Source: Vibrio navarrensis (GTDB taxonomy: Bacteria > Pseudomonadota > Gammaproteobacteria > Enterobacterales > Vibrionaceae). From it: a stretch of 64,000 bases of DNA. The notes under the pieces are model-generated. The model saw nothing but the letters and a program-made list of their open reading frames with translations. It searched no databases and was not told the DNA's origin. Numbering within the stretch: position 1 is the stretch's first letter; each line of letters opens with the position of its first letter. Shown here one piece after another: positions 17,397 to 27,021 of this stretch. The position numbers and the translations under genes were made by a program. The stretch lies in the NCBI RefSeq assembly GCF_015767675.1, contig NZ_CP065217.1, forward strand, positions 1,984,001 to 2,048,000. The letters run 5' to 3'.

Positions 17397-17747
17397 TGTT
17401 TAAGCTTCAAGGGCTTACGTTTTACCAAAAACCAAGATTAACCCAGCGTTGACTCATAAACAAAAAGCAAAACCTAAAAAACTGAAATGACTCATAGATT
17501 TGAAAAACAGACTTCGAATTTTGGCAATTCAAGCCCGAAAACTTGTGGTCAAAATACCGATTAAGCCAACCGCACCTACCTCGTGCTTACTCGAGAATTG
17601 ACTGAGGCAACACTCTGAATTTCCAGCACCAAAGAATAAATGTCCAGAAAACAGCGCCAAATGGAGCCAACTTGCCGACAAGCTCAAAACAAACAAGCCG
17701 ACGGAGCAAAGAAAAGGTGCAACCCACTGATTTTGCCTGATTAAACA
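17397..17747 (-). other. Gene-less cassette body, type A
   Basis: 351 bp; attC-derived frame open to SILE then stop. Confidence 0.8.
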
Positions 17748-17870
17748 TAACGCCGCATTAAGTGGTGAGCGACGCTAAACACCGGTGCTTCGACAAACCA
17801 CTTAAAATACAAAAACTGAATTTACACTAAAACCGCCAAGCGTTGCGAATCCGTCTTAAATGCTTTGTTA
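17748..17870 (-). repeat. attC site 25
   Basis: 123 bp; closes a type B cassette. Confidence 0.92.
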
Positions 17871-18281
17871 TGCAAATTCAATAAGATAAACCAGAAGTTA
17901 CACCAAATTTGATTAAGAAAACAATCAAAATATTGGTTAAGTGAACCAAGAATCAGCCAAAGCCTGAACCGTGATAAATAAGCCACCAAAACAAAGTCCA
18001 CCTTTCAGCGACAAACCAAGCTTTTGAATGAGAAAAACTCACCGAGCAAGACTTTCAGCAAATGCGAAATGATCGATTAACTTGCCCTTTCCACACTTTG
18101 CACCCGCAAAACTGCCAACGCGCCAACGCTAAAACCAATTGAGGCAAACAAAGAAATTTGCCTGTTTTACGGTTTGAGTTAACCAAGAATTTGAGGGTAA
18201 AAATGCTCATTTGCCGACAAAACAAATCGAATAGCCGGAGAAATCCCAAAAGATTGAACCCCTAAATTTACCTGAGTTGCA
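17871..18281 (-). other. Gene-less cassette body, type B
   Basis: 411 bp, the near-identical partner of 15,637-16,047. Confidence 0.8.
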
Positions 18282-18401
18282 TAACGCCGCGTTAAGGGGT
18301 GAGTGCAGCATAAACCAACCTTCCGCAGACCATTTTCACCACAAAACTCACTGCAAACCAAAAATGCCACGCGGCATGAATCCCACTTAAACGCTTTGTT
18401 A
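18282..18401 (-). repeat. attC site 26
   Basis: 120 bp; closes the first lipoprotein cassette. Confidence 0.93.
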
Positions 18402-18410
18402 TGTTTGTAA

Positions 18411-18746
18411 TCAAAGCGTACACCTTACACTTTTAGAGTAAGAATAAGCAGTCTTGACTTCGTTCGTTTTTATATAGTACTCCATGCGCCTTTTTCGCCA
18501 TGTACCATCTGGGCCTTTATCTTTTGTTGATTCCGAAACTAAATAACCATACGGGCAAAGCTCTTTAACTTTTTCCTCGAAAACACTATCGATTTCACCG
18601 TTAGAACTTGTTAGCTCTTTTTCACTAATAGCTATCAAGGTGTAATCGTTATCATCAACTTCATAACTGAGAACTTCTATTGGTGCTGCCTGACTAGCAG
18701 CACACCCAGTCAAAAATACTAAACTCATAAAAACTGAATGTTTCAT
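18411..18746 (-). CDS. Putative lipoprotein
   Basis: 111 aa. A lipoprotein signal peptide ends in the lipobox LTGC (Cys at about residue 15), so the mature protein should be lipid-anchored. The mature domain begins AASQAAPIEVLSYEVDDNDY and contains two further cysteines, near KELCPYGYL and the C-terminal SVRCTL, which could form a disulfide. A paralogue sits in another cassette at 38,502, with near-identical flanking sequence. No named family recognised. Confidence 0.82.
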   Translation of the reverse strand: MKHSVFMSLVFLTGCAASQAAPIEVLSYEVDDNDYTLIAISEKELTSSNGEIDSVFEEKVKELCPYGYLVSESTKDKGPDGTWRKRRMEYYIKTNEVKTAYSYSKSVRCTL

Positions 18747-18762
18747 TTTTATCCTTAAAACA

Positions 18763-18883
18763 TAACGCCGCGTTAAGGGGTGAATGCCGCATAAACCAGC
18801 TTTCCGCAGACCACTTTCACCACCAAAACCAACCGCATACCAAAAATGCCACGCGGCATGAATCCCTCTTAAACGCCTTGTTA
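18763..18883 (-). repeat. attC site 27
   Basis: 121 bp; closes a diverged type A cassette. Confidence 0.92.
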
Positions 18884-19226
18884 TGTTTAAGACTCGAACG
18901 GTTAAGTTTTACGATACCAAGAGCTTAACTCGACTTAACAGTGAAAACCAAAATCAGAAGCTAAAAAACTGAATTAACTCATAAATTTGATTGTACCGAT
19001 ATTGAGTTTTAGCGTGATAAACCGAAAACCGGAGCTCAAACTTTGAAACTAAGATCGCTTCATTCGACTCAAAAACGCACTGAACTTAAATGAGGCAACT
19101 CTTTGAATTTTTAGCGTCCACGAATTGGAGTCCAGAAAACAGCGCCCAATGAAGTCAACTTGCCGACAAAACCGAAACTAGAAAGCCAAGAAAAGATGCA
19201 AGTAACTGATTTTACGTGATTAAACA
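18884..19226 (-). other. Gene-less cassette body, type A (diverged)
   Basis: 343 bp. Keeps the AATGAGGCAACTC and AACTTGCCGACA blocks but differs elsewhere; the attC-derived frame stops early. Confidence 0.75.
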
Positions 19227-19346
19227 TAACGCCCGCTTAAGTGGTGAGCAACGCAATACCGATGTTTCCGCACACCACCCTAATCACTTAAATCAACGCA
19301 TGGTAAAAACGCCACGCGTTGCGAATCCGTCTTAAAGCGTTTGTTA
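19227..19346 (-). repeat. attC site 28
   Basis: 120 bp; supplies the stop codon of the GNAT gene to its right. Confidence 0.93.
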
Positions 19347-19778
19347 TGTGTTTGAACTTAAAGGGATTTCCATTTCCACTAACCCTTTAACTTCAGATGT
19401 TCTAACAAAGCCTCTAGACTCATACAGATTGATCGCTGGGTTTTCACTAAACACACGTAGAACTAGCTTAGTGGATTTACGACTGAGTGCATGCCCCACA
19501 ACTAGATCAAGGCACTTAGCCCCAATTCCTCTACCTTGAAACTCCGGTAAAAGTTGAAAGTCTCTCAGAAAGGTCGTTTCGCCACTATAGCTAAAACGAA
19601 GAACACCTACACGGGTTTGGTCTAGGTGAATCTCGTAGTTTTCTAGTTCTTCCCAACTGTTTAGAAACTGATTGTGATCCCAGATAATCCCACGAGTTAG
19701 ATAATAACTTGCCATATTTATCTTGGTTAAAGACTCTGCGAATAATGGGTCACTACCGATTTTAAGCTGTACTTCCAT
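19344..19778 (-). CDS. GNAT family N-acetyltransferase
   Basis: 144 aa from the ATG at 19778, chosen because GAGGGAAAGG lies just upstream; a longer frame to 19829 only translates the attC. Motif A is textbook (QLLPEFQGRGIGAKCL, about residues 82-97), with the acetyl-CoA pyrophosphate loop QGRGIG. The C-terminal NPAINLYESRGF follows as expected. Stop codon comes from the attC. Acceptor substrate unknown. Confidence 0.9.
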   Translation of the reverse strand: MEVQLKIGSDPLFAESLTKINMASYYLTRGIIWDHNQFLNSWEELENYEIHLDQTRVGVLRFSYSGETTFLRDFQLLPEFQGRGIGAKCLDLVVGHALSRKSTKLVLRVFSENPAINLYESRGFVRTSEVKGLVEMEIPLSSNT

Positions 19779-19799
19779 GCCTTTCCCTCTTGCTACACA

Positions 19800-19920
19800 T
19801 AACGCCGCGTTAAGGGGTGAATGCCGCATAAACCAACTTTCTGCAAACCACTTTCACCACCAAAATTCACTGCATACCAAAAATGCCACGCGGCATGAAT
19901 CCCTCTTGAACGCTTTGTTA
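19800..19920 (-). repeat. attC site 29
   Basis: 121 bp; closes a type A cassette. Confidence 0.93.
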
Positions 19921-20269
19921 TGCTTAAGCTTCAATGACTTATGTTTTACCAAACTGAGATTAACTCAGCTTTAACTCACAAACAAAAGCCGAAAACCAAA
20001 AAACTGAGATGACTCATAATTTTGAAAATCAGACTTTGAAATTTGGCAGATAAAACCGAAAAACCTAAGATCAAACTTCTGATTGAGCCAACCGCCCTAA
20101 ACTCGCGCTTGCCCGAAAATTGACTGAGGCAACGCTCTGAATTTCCAGCGCTAAAGAACAAGTGTCCGGAAAACAGCGCCCAATGGAGCCAACTTGCCGA
20201 CAAACACAAAACTGAAAAGCCAAAGGAACAAAGAAGAACCATAACTCACTGATTTTGCGTGATTAAGCA
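19921..20269 (-). other. Gene-less cassette body, type A
   Basis: 349 bp. Its right half matches 32,340-32,563 almost base for base, except that a C-to-T-type change here turns a TGG of the attC-derived frame into TAG. Confidence 0.8.
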
Positions 20270-20389
20270 TAACGCCCTGCTAAGGGGTGAGCAATGCACT
20301 ACGAAAGCTACCGCACACCGCTTTAATCACAAAACCCACCGAATGCTGAAAATGCCACGCATTGCGAATCCCTCTTAAGCAGTTTGTTA
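20270..20389 (-). repeat. attC site 30
   Basis: 120 bp; supplies the stop codon of the membrane-protein gene. Confidence 0.93.
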
Positions 20390-20821
20390 GCTGCTTACTG
20401 CAGTTTTTGACGCACTAAATTTCTGACTCACCTCTCCCGTAAACATCATTGCCAACAACATACCTTCTAAGATTAGTGCGATATCTCTAAACATGGCTTC
20501 CCAGCCATTCATCACTACTGGTCCAAATACTGGATAAAATGGAATAAACGCGACCGTAATTACTACATATAGTGTTCTTGCCCAAGATTTAAATTTCCAT
20601 AGTCCAAAAGTTGAAATTGGCAATAGCAACAAAACTACCAGCATTGCTAACAGCATGAATATTGCCTTACCTCTAGACATATCTTTATTTTCTACCTGCG
20701 CCAAATAGTCTTGTAAAATTGTTGGCAAGGTATCTGACAAGCTGATACCCGCAACCACCCCGATGATTACGAAGATTAGGCCAGCAATTAATACAAATCT
20801 AAATAGTGATGTGGAAGACAT
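20387..20821 (-). CDS. Small multi-pass membrane protein
   Basis: 144 aa with four predicted transmembrane helices (about residues 7-28, 52-74, 80-100 and 110-130) and short loops. The second helix region reads AIFMLLAMLVVLLLLPISTFGLW. The tail SQKFSASKTAVSS is polar and probably cytoplasmic. Sole gene of its cassette; stop codon from the attC. I do not recognise a named family. The cassette's upstream (right) attC is broken by an IS. Confidence 0.8.
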   Translation of the reverse strand: MSSTSLFRFVLIAGLIFVIIGVVAGISLSDTLPTILQDYLAQVENKDMSRGKAIFMLLAMLVVLLLLPISTFGLWKFKSWARTLYVVITVAFIPFYPVFGPVVMNGWEAMFRDIALILEGMLLAMMFTGEVSQKFSASKTAVSS

Positions 20822-20879
20822 ATTTACTCCTAGGTTATGATTGTTTGTACAGCTAACGCCCGGTTAAGGGGCAGCCAAC

Positions 20880-22158
20880 CACGGCTTGCGCATGAGTTAA
20901 ATAATTGTTAAGTCCCAAATAACACGTGCTCTCGAAACTCTGTATTTAACGCACATTTTAATTGCCGCCTTTTCAAAGTGCCTTTCATTTCTACTAACTT
21001 TATCAAGTTCATGCACATTTGACGTATGCGCGAAAGATTCTCTGCCGCATGCTGATAAGTAATGCGGCTATCATCTTCTCCCATCACACAATCCAGCCAC
21101 CAATGCATACTCTCTACACCCCAGTGACCACGACACAATTCGCCAAAACTAACCGGCGTCAGTTCCTTCGATGAGATGAAATACCGAATACCAAGACTTC
21201 CCGATGATTCACTATTCGACTTCTGGTAAGTTACTGCTATACATAATGTTTTTAAACCTTTCCAATCAACAGCAAAATCACCAAATTCTTGGGTAAATGG
21301 GACCGTGATGTAGGTCCTTATCACCTTGCGACCACGTTTACCTGCCTCTTCTTGCTCTACTGCGTGAGACGAATATTCTGCCAATTTCTCAAAAGAAAAA
21401 TGAGATTGAAAAAGAGCATGTAAACGAGGTTGGTTATCCTTAACGGACATTAAATAGTCACCGCCTCTAAGAACAATATCTTCCGCTATGGCTCTTTGAC
21501 ATCCCATGGCATCTAGGCTGATAACTCGGTCTTCAACTTGGATTAATTTCAATATCTGGGGAATTAACGTGATCTCATTCGATTTTTCATCCGTTTTCAA
21601 CTGCCCTAGCACAAGGCCAGTATCTACAGAATACGCGTTCACCATATGAGTTAAGCATTTGTTTTTACTATAATCATACGTACCTTTTAATGACTTGCCA
21701 TCTATGGCAACATGATGGGTCACTAAGGATTTTTCTCGCCGAATATCATTACACCATCGAACGAAACACAATGAAAACTCATCTGGATCAATCAAACCCA
21801 CTATTCGCGCCAAGGTATCGTGACTAGGCACACCAGAAGAGTAGTCACTAAACTTACGAAACCAGGTTAAATTTTCCTCACCAAAGCCTTCGATTTCATC
21901 CCAAGTCTTCATTCCGCACAGCATCGCTGTCACCACCTGGAACATCACTTCGAAGAAATTATAGGTCGATTTTCTTGCCTGACGAGTATCACTCAATATG
22001 CTAAAATGCTCTTTAAATTCGCTGTAATCCATATTCGTCTTATCCTGCTTTATTTTTAACAGTATAAGATCACGTCAAGATCGCTAATTCAATCTATTTC
22101 TAAAAATTTTATCCCGAAATTCGATAAAAAGGTGCGTCAATAACATGCGCGAACCCTG
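20880..22158 (-). mobile_element. ISAs1-family IS, copy 3, inside attC 31
   Basis: 1279 bp, same ends as copy 1. The 10-bp target repeat GGCAGCCAAC (20870-20879 and 22159-22168) is attC sequence. Confidence 0.95.
20908..22032 (-). CDS. ISAs1-family transposase, intact
   Basis: 374 aa, identical in sequence to the product at 6,409-7,533. Catalytic segments VAIDGKSL, SLDAMGC and HWGVESMHWW are all present. With two intact genes in the window, the element has a local source of transposase that could also serve the broken copy at 7,680. Confidence 0.95.
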   Translation of the reverse strand: MDYSEFKEHFSILSDTRQARKSTYNFFEVMFQVVTAMLCGMKTWDEIEGFGEENLTWFRKFSDYSSGVPSHDTLARIVGLIDPDEFSLCFVRWCNDIRREKSLVTHHVAIDGKSLKGTYDYSKNKCLTHMVNAYSVDTGLVLGQLKTDEKSNEITLIPQILKLIQVEDRVISLDAMGCQRAIAEDIVLRGGDYLMSVKDNQPRLHALFQSHFSFEKLAEYSSHAVEQEEAGKRGRKVIRTYITVPFTQEFGDFAVDWKGLKTLCIAVTYQKSNSESSGSLGIRYFISSKELTPVSFGELCRGHWGVESMHWWLDCVMGEDDSRITYQHAAENLSRIRQMCMNLIKLVEMKGTLKRRQLKCALNTEFREHVLFGT

Positions 22159-22262
22159 GGCAGCCAACGCCATTGCCAAGCTTCCGCATAACACCGTAAC
22201 CACAAAAACCAACGCATGGTAAAAATGCCACGCGTTGGCTGTCCCTCTTGAACCGTTTGTTA

Positions 22263-22610
22263 TGTTTAAGCTTCAATGACTTACGTTTTACCAAAACCAA
22301 GATTAACTCAGCTTTGATTCACAAACAAAAGCCAAGACCTAAAAACTGAAACGACTCATAGAATTAAAAAACAACTTCGATTTTCGACTGTTCAAGCCCA
22401 AAAACCTGTGTTCAAAATACTGATTGAGCCAACCGTCCTAACCTCGCGCTTGCCCAAAAATTGATTGAGGCAACTCTCTGAATTTCCAGCGCCAAAGAAT
22501 AATTGTCCGGAAAACTGCGCCCGCTGAAGCCAACTTGCCGATAAACGCGAAACCAAGCCGCCGAGGGAGCAAAGAGAAACCATAAACCACTGACTTTGCG
22601 TGATTAAACA
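22263..22610 (-). other. Gene-less cassette body, type A
   Basis: 348 bp. Its attC on the left is the interrupted one. Confidence 0.8.
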
Positions 22611-22730
22611 TAACGCCCTGCTAAGGGGTGAGCAATGCACTGCAAAAGCGACCGCACACCAACTTAATCACAAAACTCACCGCATGCTAAAAGTGCCACG
22701 CATTGCGAATCCCTCTTAAGCAGTTTGTTA
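22611..22730 (-). repeat. attC site 32
   Basis: 120 bp; closes a GNAT cassette. Confidence 0.93.
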
Positions 22731-22739
22731 GGCGAATTT

Positions 22740-23264
22740 TCAAAGAGTTATGCGCATATCTGCACAATTGAAAAGCCCATCGCCCAAAGTCGGAAACCGT
22801 GCATGATTTTTGAGCGTGCCATAATTTGAGAAACCCGACTTTTCTAAAACTCGTATGCTTGCGAGATGCTCAATAAACGGATTGGTTCTTACCTCTTTTA
22901 CACCCAAACTTTTCATGTATTGCAGACCATACCGGCACAACTCACTTGCAATACCTTGATTACTAAACTGCTTTGATATACCAAAGTGAATTTCAGCATA
23001 TTGCTCATTAAATATGAAGACAACCAAACCGAACACAAGGTCATCTGGACTCGCAGCAACGCCATAAACACAAACTTTAGGCGCATATTCTGAGTAGGAC
23101 TTTCGCCATTGCTTAATTTTCGAAAGCGTGGTTTCAACTGTATCGTGAGGCAATGTCGATATGTACTTTGCTGAACTGCTTGAGCCTGAGTACATACTAA
23201 ACAACGAATGAGCATCAGCCTCTCGAAGCTCTCTGACTCTAAAAATTGTACTTTCGTAGTTCAT
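22740..23264 (-). CDS. GNAT acetyltransferase, RimJ/RimL-like
   Basis: 174 aa. The opening FRVRELREADAHSLFSMYS and the pattern of segments (HFGISKQFSNQGIASELCRYG as motif A at about residues 95-115, then EHLASIRVLEKSGFSNYG) match the RimJ/RimL subgroup, which acetylates N-termini of proteins or small amines. ATG start has GGAGGTG upstream. Single-gene cassette in array orientation. The true substrate cannot be inferred. Confidence 0.9.
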   Translation of the reverse strand: MNYESTIFRVRELREADAHSLFSMYSGSSSSAKYISTLPHDTVETTLSKIKQWRKSYSEYAPKVCVYGVAASPDDLVFGLVVFIFNEQYAEIHFGISKQFSNQGIASELCRYGLQYMKSLGVKEVRTNPFIEHLASIRVLEKSGFSNYGTLKNHARFPTLGDGLFNCADMRITL

Positions 23265-23280
23265 TACACCTCCATTCGCC

Positions 23281-23401
23281 TAACGCCGCGTTAAGGGGTG
23301 CAGGCACGCAATACAAAAGCTACCGCACAGTGCCGTAACCACCGAACTCAACGCAAACTGAAAATGCCACGCGTGCCAAATCCCACTTAAACGCTTTGTT
23401 A
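23281..23401 (-). repeat. attC site 33
   Basis: 121 bp; closes a type A cassette. Confidence 0.93.
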
Positions 23402-23751
23402 TGCTTAAGCTTAAACGCCCACATTTTTACCAAAACCAAGATTAACTCGGATAGGATTAGCTAACAAAAGGCAAAACATAGAAAACCGAAATGACTCATA
23501 GTTTTGAAAATCGAACCTTGATATTTGGCTGCTAAAACTCAAAAAAACTAAGATCAAATTGTTGATTGAGACAGCCCCCCTAACCTCGCGCTTACTTGAA
23601 AATTGACTGAGGCAACTCTCTGAATTTTCAGCGCCCAAGAATAAGTGTCCGAAAAGCAGCACCTACTGAAGCCAACTTGCCGACAAACTCGAAACTAACC
23701 AGCCGAGGGAGCAAAGAGAAATATAAACCACTGATTTTAGCTGATTAAGCA
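23402..23751 (-). other. Gene-less cassette body, type A
   Basis: 350 bp; no supported ORF. Confidence 0.8.
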
Positions 23752-23872
23752 TAACGCCCGGCTAAGGGGTTGACAACGCACCGCCGAACTCAAAAAACAC
23801 ACAGTAAACACTGAACTTAAATTTTGCACTAAAGCCGCCACGCGTTGGCAATCCCTCTTGAGCCGTTTGTTA
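23752..23872 (-). repeat. attC site 34
   Basis: 121 bp; closes a type B cassette. Confidence 0.93.
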
Positions 23873-24273
23873 TGCAAATTCAATGAGATAAACTGAATTT
23901 ACACGACCCAAAGCCACAATTACAATGGTTGAGTGATTCAAGAACTAACCCAAGCCAGAGCCATGATAAATAAGCCGCCAAAACAAAGTCCACCTTTCAA
24001 CAACCAACCAAGCTTTTGAATGAGACAAACTCAACAAGCAAGACTTTCAGCAAATGCAAAATGCTCGATTAACTTGCCCTTTCCACACTTTGCGCCCATT
24101 GAATTTACAACGCACCAACGCTAAAACTGATTGAGGCAAACAAAGAACCTTGCCTGTTTTACGGTTTGAGTGAACCACGAATCTGAGGGTAAAAGTGCTC
24201 ATTTGCCGACAACACAAAACGAATGGCCAGAGAAATCTAAAAAGATTGAACCCCTAAATTTCCCTGAGTTGCA
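23873..24273 (-). other. Gene-less cassette body, type B
   Basis: 401 bp; directly followed by another type B copy. Confidence 0.8.
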
Positions 24274-24394
24274 TAACGCCCGGTTAAGGGGCTGACAACG
24301 CAAAACACTGAACTCAAAATAACAACCGTAATCACAAAGGCCGATTTGAACAAAAACCGCCACGCGTTGGCAGTCCCTCTTTAACCGTTTGTTA
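24274..24394 (-). repeat. attC site 35
   Basis: 121 bp; near-identical to site 10, which also closes a type B cassette. Confidence 0.93.
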
Positions 24395-24794
24395 TGCAAA
24401 TTCAATGAGATAAACTGACTTTACACAACCAAAAGCCACAATTGCAATGGTTGAGTGATTCAAGAATCAACCCAAGCCAGAGCCATGACAAATAAGCTGC
24501 CAAAACAAAGCACACCTTTCAACAACAAACCAAGCTTTTGAATGAGACAAACTCAACAAGCAAGGCTTTCAGCAAATGCGAAATACTCGATAAACTTGCC
24601 CTTTCCACACTTTGCGCCCGCTAAATTGACAACAAACCAGCACCAAAACTCATTGAGGCAAACAAAGAACCTTGCCTGTTTTACGGTTTAAGTTAACCAC
24701 GAATTTGAGGGTAAAAAAGCTCATTTGCCGACAACACAAAACAAATGGCCGGAGAAATCCCAAAAGATTGAGTCCTAAATTTACCTGAGTTGCA
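24395..24794 (-). other. Gene-less cassette body, type B
   Basis: 400 bp; no supported ORF. Confidence 0.8.
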
Positions 24795-24915
24795 TAACGC
24801 TGCGTTAAGGGGTGAATGCCGCACAAACCAACTTCCCGTAGACCACTTTCACCACTAAAACTCACTGCATACCAAAAATGCCACGCGGCATGAATCCCTC
24901 TTTAACGCTTTGTTA
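24795..24915 (-). repeat. attC site 36
   Basis: 121 bp; supplies the stop codon of the DUF2834 gene. Confidence 0.93.
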
Positions 24916-25233
24916 GGGCTGTGGTTGGAGCGACTGCTTTTCTTTCAAGTAAAGATACAGTGGCAACCCAAACGATACTCCAACTGACAAAGTTCCCAAC
25001 ACAGCAAAATAGCGATACTTCACTTTATGTCTTTGGCCGTCCACCACGATAAAACCTAATAAAGCAATCGCCGCTACCAAAACATCAAGCCAAGCAAAAA
25101 TACTAATGGGGCTTGCCACCGCTTCACGGAACAAAAGACCAATGTCTAAGCCATTGCTAACTAGCCAAGGAACAAACGCCCCGTATGGGAGCAATATACC
25201 CAACAAAGTAAGAACCAGATAAAACCTTACCAT
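24913..25233 (-). CDS. DUF2834 membrane protein
   Basis: 106 aa from the ATG at 25233, which has AAGGA seven bases upstream; the ATG 18 bp further out has none. Three transmembrane helices are evident (about residues 2-25, 42-63 and 72-94). The first reads VRFYLVLTLLGILLPYGAF, and SPISIFAWLDVLVAAIALLGF with GLPLYLYLKEK follow, the pattern of the DUF2834 family. The family has no known function. Stop codon from the attC. Single-gene cassette. Confidence 0.85.
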   Translation of the reverse strand: MVRFYLVLTLLGILLPYGAFVPWLVSNGLDIGLLFREAVASPISIFAWLDVLVAAIALLGFIVVDGQRHKVKYRYFAVLGTLSVGVSFGLPLYLYLKEKQSLQPQP

Positions 25234-25267
25234 TTCGCCATCCTTGCACATTTTTCGTAGTAAACCC

Positions 25268-25388
25268 TAACGCCGCGTTAAGGGGTGAATGCCGCATAAA
25301 CCAACTTTCTGCAAACCACTTTCACCACCAAAACTCACCGCATACCGAAAATGCCACGCGGCATGAATCCCTCTTAAACGCCTTGTTA
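25268..25388 (-). repeat. attC site 37
   Basis: 121 bp; supplies the stop codon of the HEPN-like gene. Confidence 0.93.
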
Positions 25389-25886
25389 TGTGTTTGTTGT
25401 GTCGAGTTCATTTCTACACTTAGTTTGCTCGCGAGACACTACTATTAACAATGATTTTGTAAGTTCAAACGCAAGCTCAGACTCTGTTTCACCAAACGCT
25501 ACGTAGGGGTTGTAGCCATAACTGACTTGGTTTCTAGTGCTAACTTTGTAATCCCGAGACATTGCATCTGAATGGGCGATTGCTATATTACGGCTACTTA
25601 TTAAGCTCTTATGAAACTCGAGTGATTCACTTGATAACTTGCGCCTCCAGCAATTTAATAAAGCCCCAAACTTGTTACTTACCATATCTTTGTATTCTGG
25701 ATCCTTTGTATTGGAAGAACCAAACACCCTCCCATAGGCAATTATAAAAGATGATGTTAAAGCCAACTGAATGATAGGCTCTTCGCCGGTTTCATACGAT
25801 AAGAGCTTTTCTAGGAAATCATGGCAATACAATAAATCATCAAATGCCATAGTAACCCTGTTGAGATAGTGCTCAGATTGTTCCAT
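25386..25886 (-). CDS. HEPN-like hypothetical protein
   Basis: 166 aa, almost entirely helical. Near the middle, SSRNIAIAHSD (about residues 97-107) matches the HEPN signature R-N-(x)4-H, the catalytic motif of HEPN ribonucleases. Upstream helices (PIIQLALTSSFIIAYGRVF) fit the fold. HEPN proteins act as RNases in toxin-antitoxin and phage-defence modules, though many only bind nucleotides. No partner gene shares the cassette. The family call rests on one motif and the helical profile. Confidence 0.65.
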   Translation of the reverse strand: MEQSEHYLNRVTMAFDDLLYCHDFLEKLLSYETGEEPIIQLALTSSFIIAYGRVFGSSNTKDPEYKDMVSNKFGALLNCWRRKLSSESLEFHKSLISSRNIAIAHSDAMSRDYKVSTRNQVSYGYNPYVAFGETESELAFELTKSLLIVVSREQTKCRNELDTTNT

Positions 25887-25903
25887 TTCACCTCACTTAC
25901 ACA

Positions 25904-26024
25904 TAACGCCCGGCTAAGGGGTTGACAACGCATAGCCGAATTCAAAAAACACACTGTAAACACTGAACTTCAATTTTGCACTAAAGTCACCAAGCGTTGG
26001 CAATCCCTCTTGAGCCGTTTGTTA
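25904..26024 (-). repeat. attC site 38
   Basis: 121 bp; closes a type B cassette. Confidence 0.93.
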
Positions 26025-26425
26025 TGCAAATTCAATAAGATAAACTGACTTTACTCGATCAAAAGCCACGATTGCAATGGTTGAGTGATTCAAGAACCAA
26101 CCCAAGCAAGAGCCGTGATAAATGAGCCGCCAAAACAACGTCCACCTTTCAGCAACAAACCAAGCTTTTGAGTCAGATAAGTTCAACGAGCTAAAAATTC
26201 AGCAAGTGAGAAATGCTCGATTAACTTGCCCTTTCCACACTTTGCGCCCGCTAAATTCACAACAAACCAGCACCAAAACTCATTGAGGCAAACAAAGAAC
26301 CTTGCCTGTTTTACGGCTTGAGTAAACCACGAATTTTAGGGTAAAAATGCTCATCTGCCGACAACACAAAACGAATGGCCGGAGAAACCTCAAAAGATTG
26401 AACCCTTAAATTTACCTGAGTTGCA
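26025..26425 (-). other. Gene-less cassette body, type B
   Basis: 401 bp; no supported ORF. Confidence 0.8.
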
Positions 26426-26545
26426 TAACGCCCTGCTAAGGGGTGAGCAATGCACTGCAAAAGCTACCGCACACCAACTTAGTCACAAAACTCACCGCAT
26501 ACTAAAAATGCCACGCATTGCGAATCCCTCTTAAGCAGTTTGTTA
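26426..26545 (-). repeat. attC site 39
   Basis: 120 bp; closes a type C cassette. Confidence 0.93.
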
Positions 26546-26892
26546 GCTTAAATTTCAGCGCCTTAGATTTACCAAGCCTGAGATTAAACCGATTTGGAAA
26601 ACCAAAAAATCACTTGAGCTTTGAAACCCGAATTGGCTCAAACTTTGTGACCTTTCATGCGATTTGAAAAACCAAAAATTTGATAAATCACTTTCGGAAA
26701 ACTCAAAGCGAAAGCAAAACTGCCAAAGCGACTTTGCGCCAAACTTACTCACCTCGCTCAACCATAAAACTCAATTGAGGCAACAGCTCAAAAATCGCGT
26801 TGGCAAACAATGCTGATTTGCCGACAAACGAAAACGAATGGCCAATGGAAGAAAGAAAAGACCACAACCAATTGATTTTCATTGTTTTAAGC
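26546..26892 (-). other. Gene-less cassette body, type C
   Basis: 347 bp; its right part (TGCCGACAAACGAAAACGAATGG) resembles type B more than the other type C copies, so it may be a mosaic. Confidence 0.75.
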
Positions 26893-27012
26893 TAACGCCC
26901 TGTTAAGGTGTGAGCAACGCAATGCCAAAGCCGCCGCAGACCACCTTAAACACCAAACGCAACGCATAGTAAAAATGCCACGCGTTGCGAATCACTCTTA
27001 AACAGTTTGTTA
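26893..27012 (-). repeat. attC site 40
   Basis: 120 bp; closes the DUF4263 cassette. Confidence 0.93.
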
Positions 27013-27021
27013 GCCCTGAGG

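Larger units (their letters stand above)
20854..22262 (-). repeat. attC site 31, split by an IS
   Basis: 20854-20879 and 22169-22262 rejoin to a normal 120-bp attC once the ISAs1-family copy 3 and one 10-bp target repeat are removed. It would close the type A cassette at 22,263. Confidence 0.93.
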
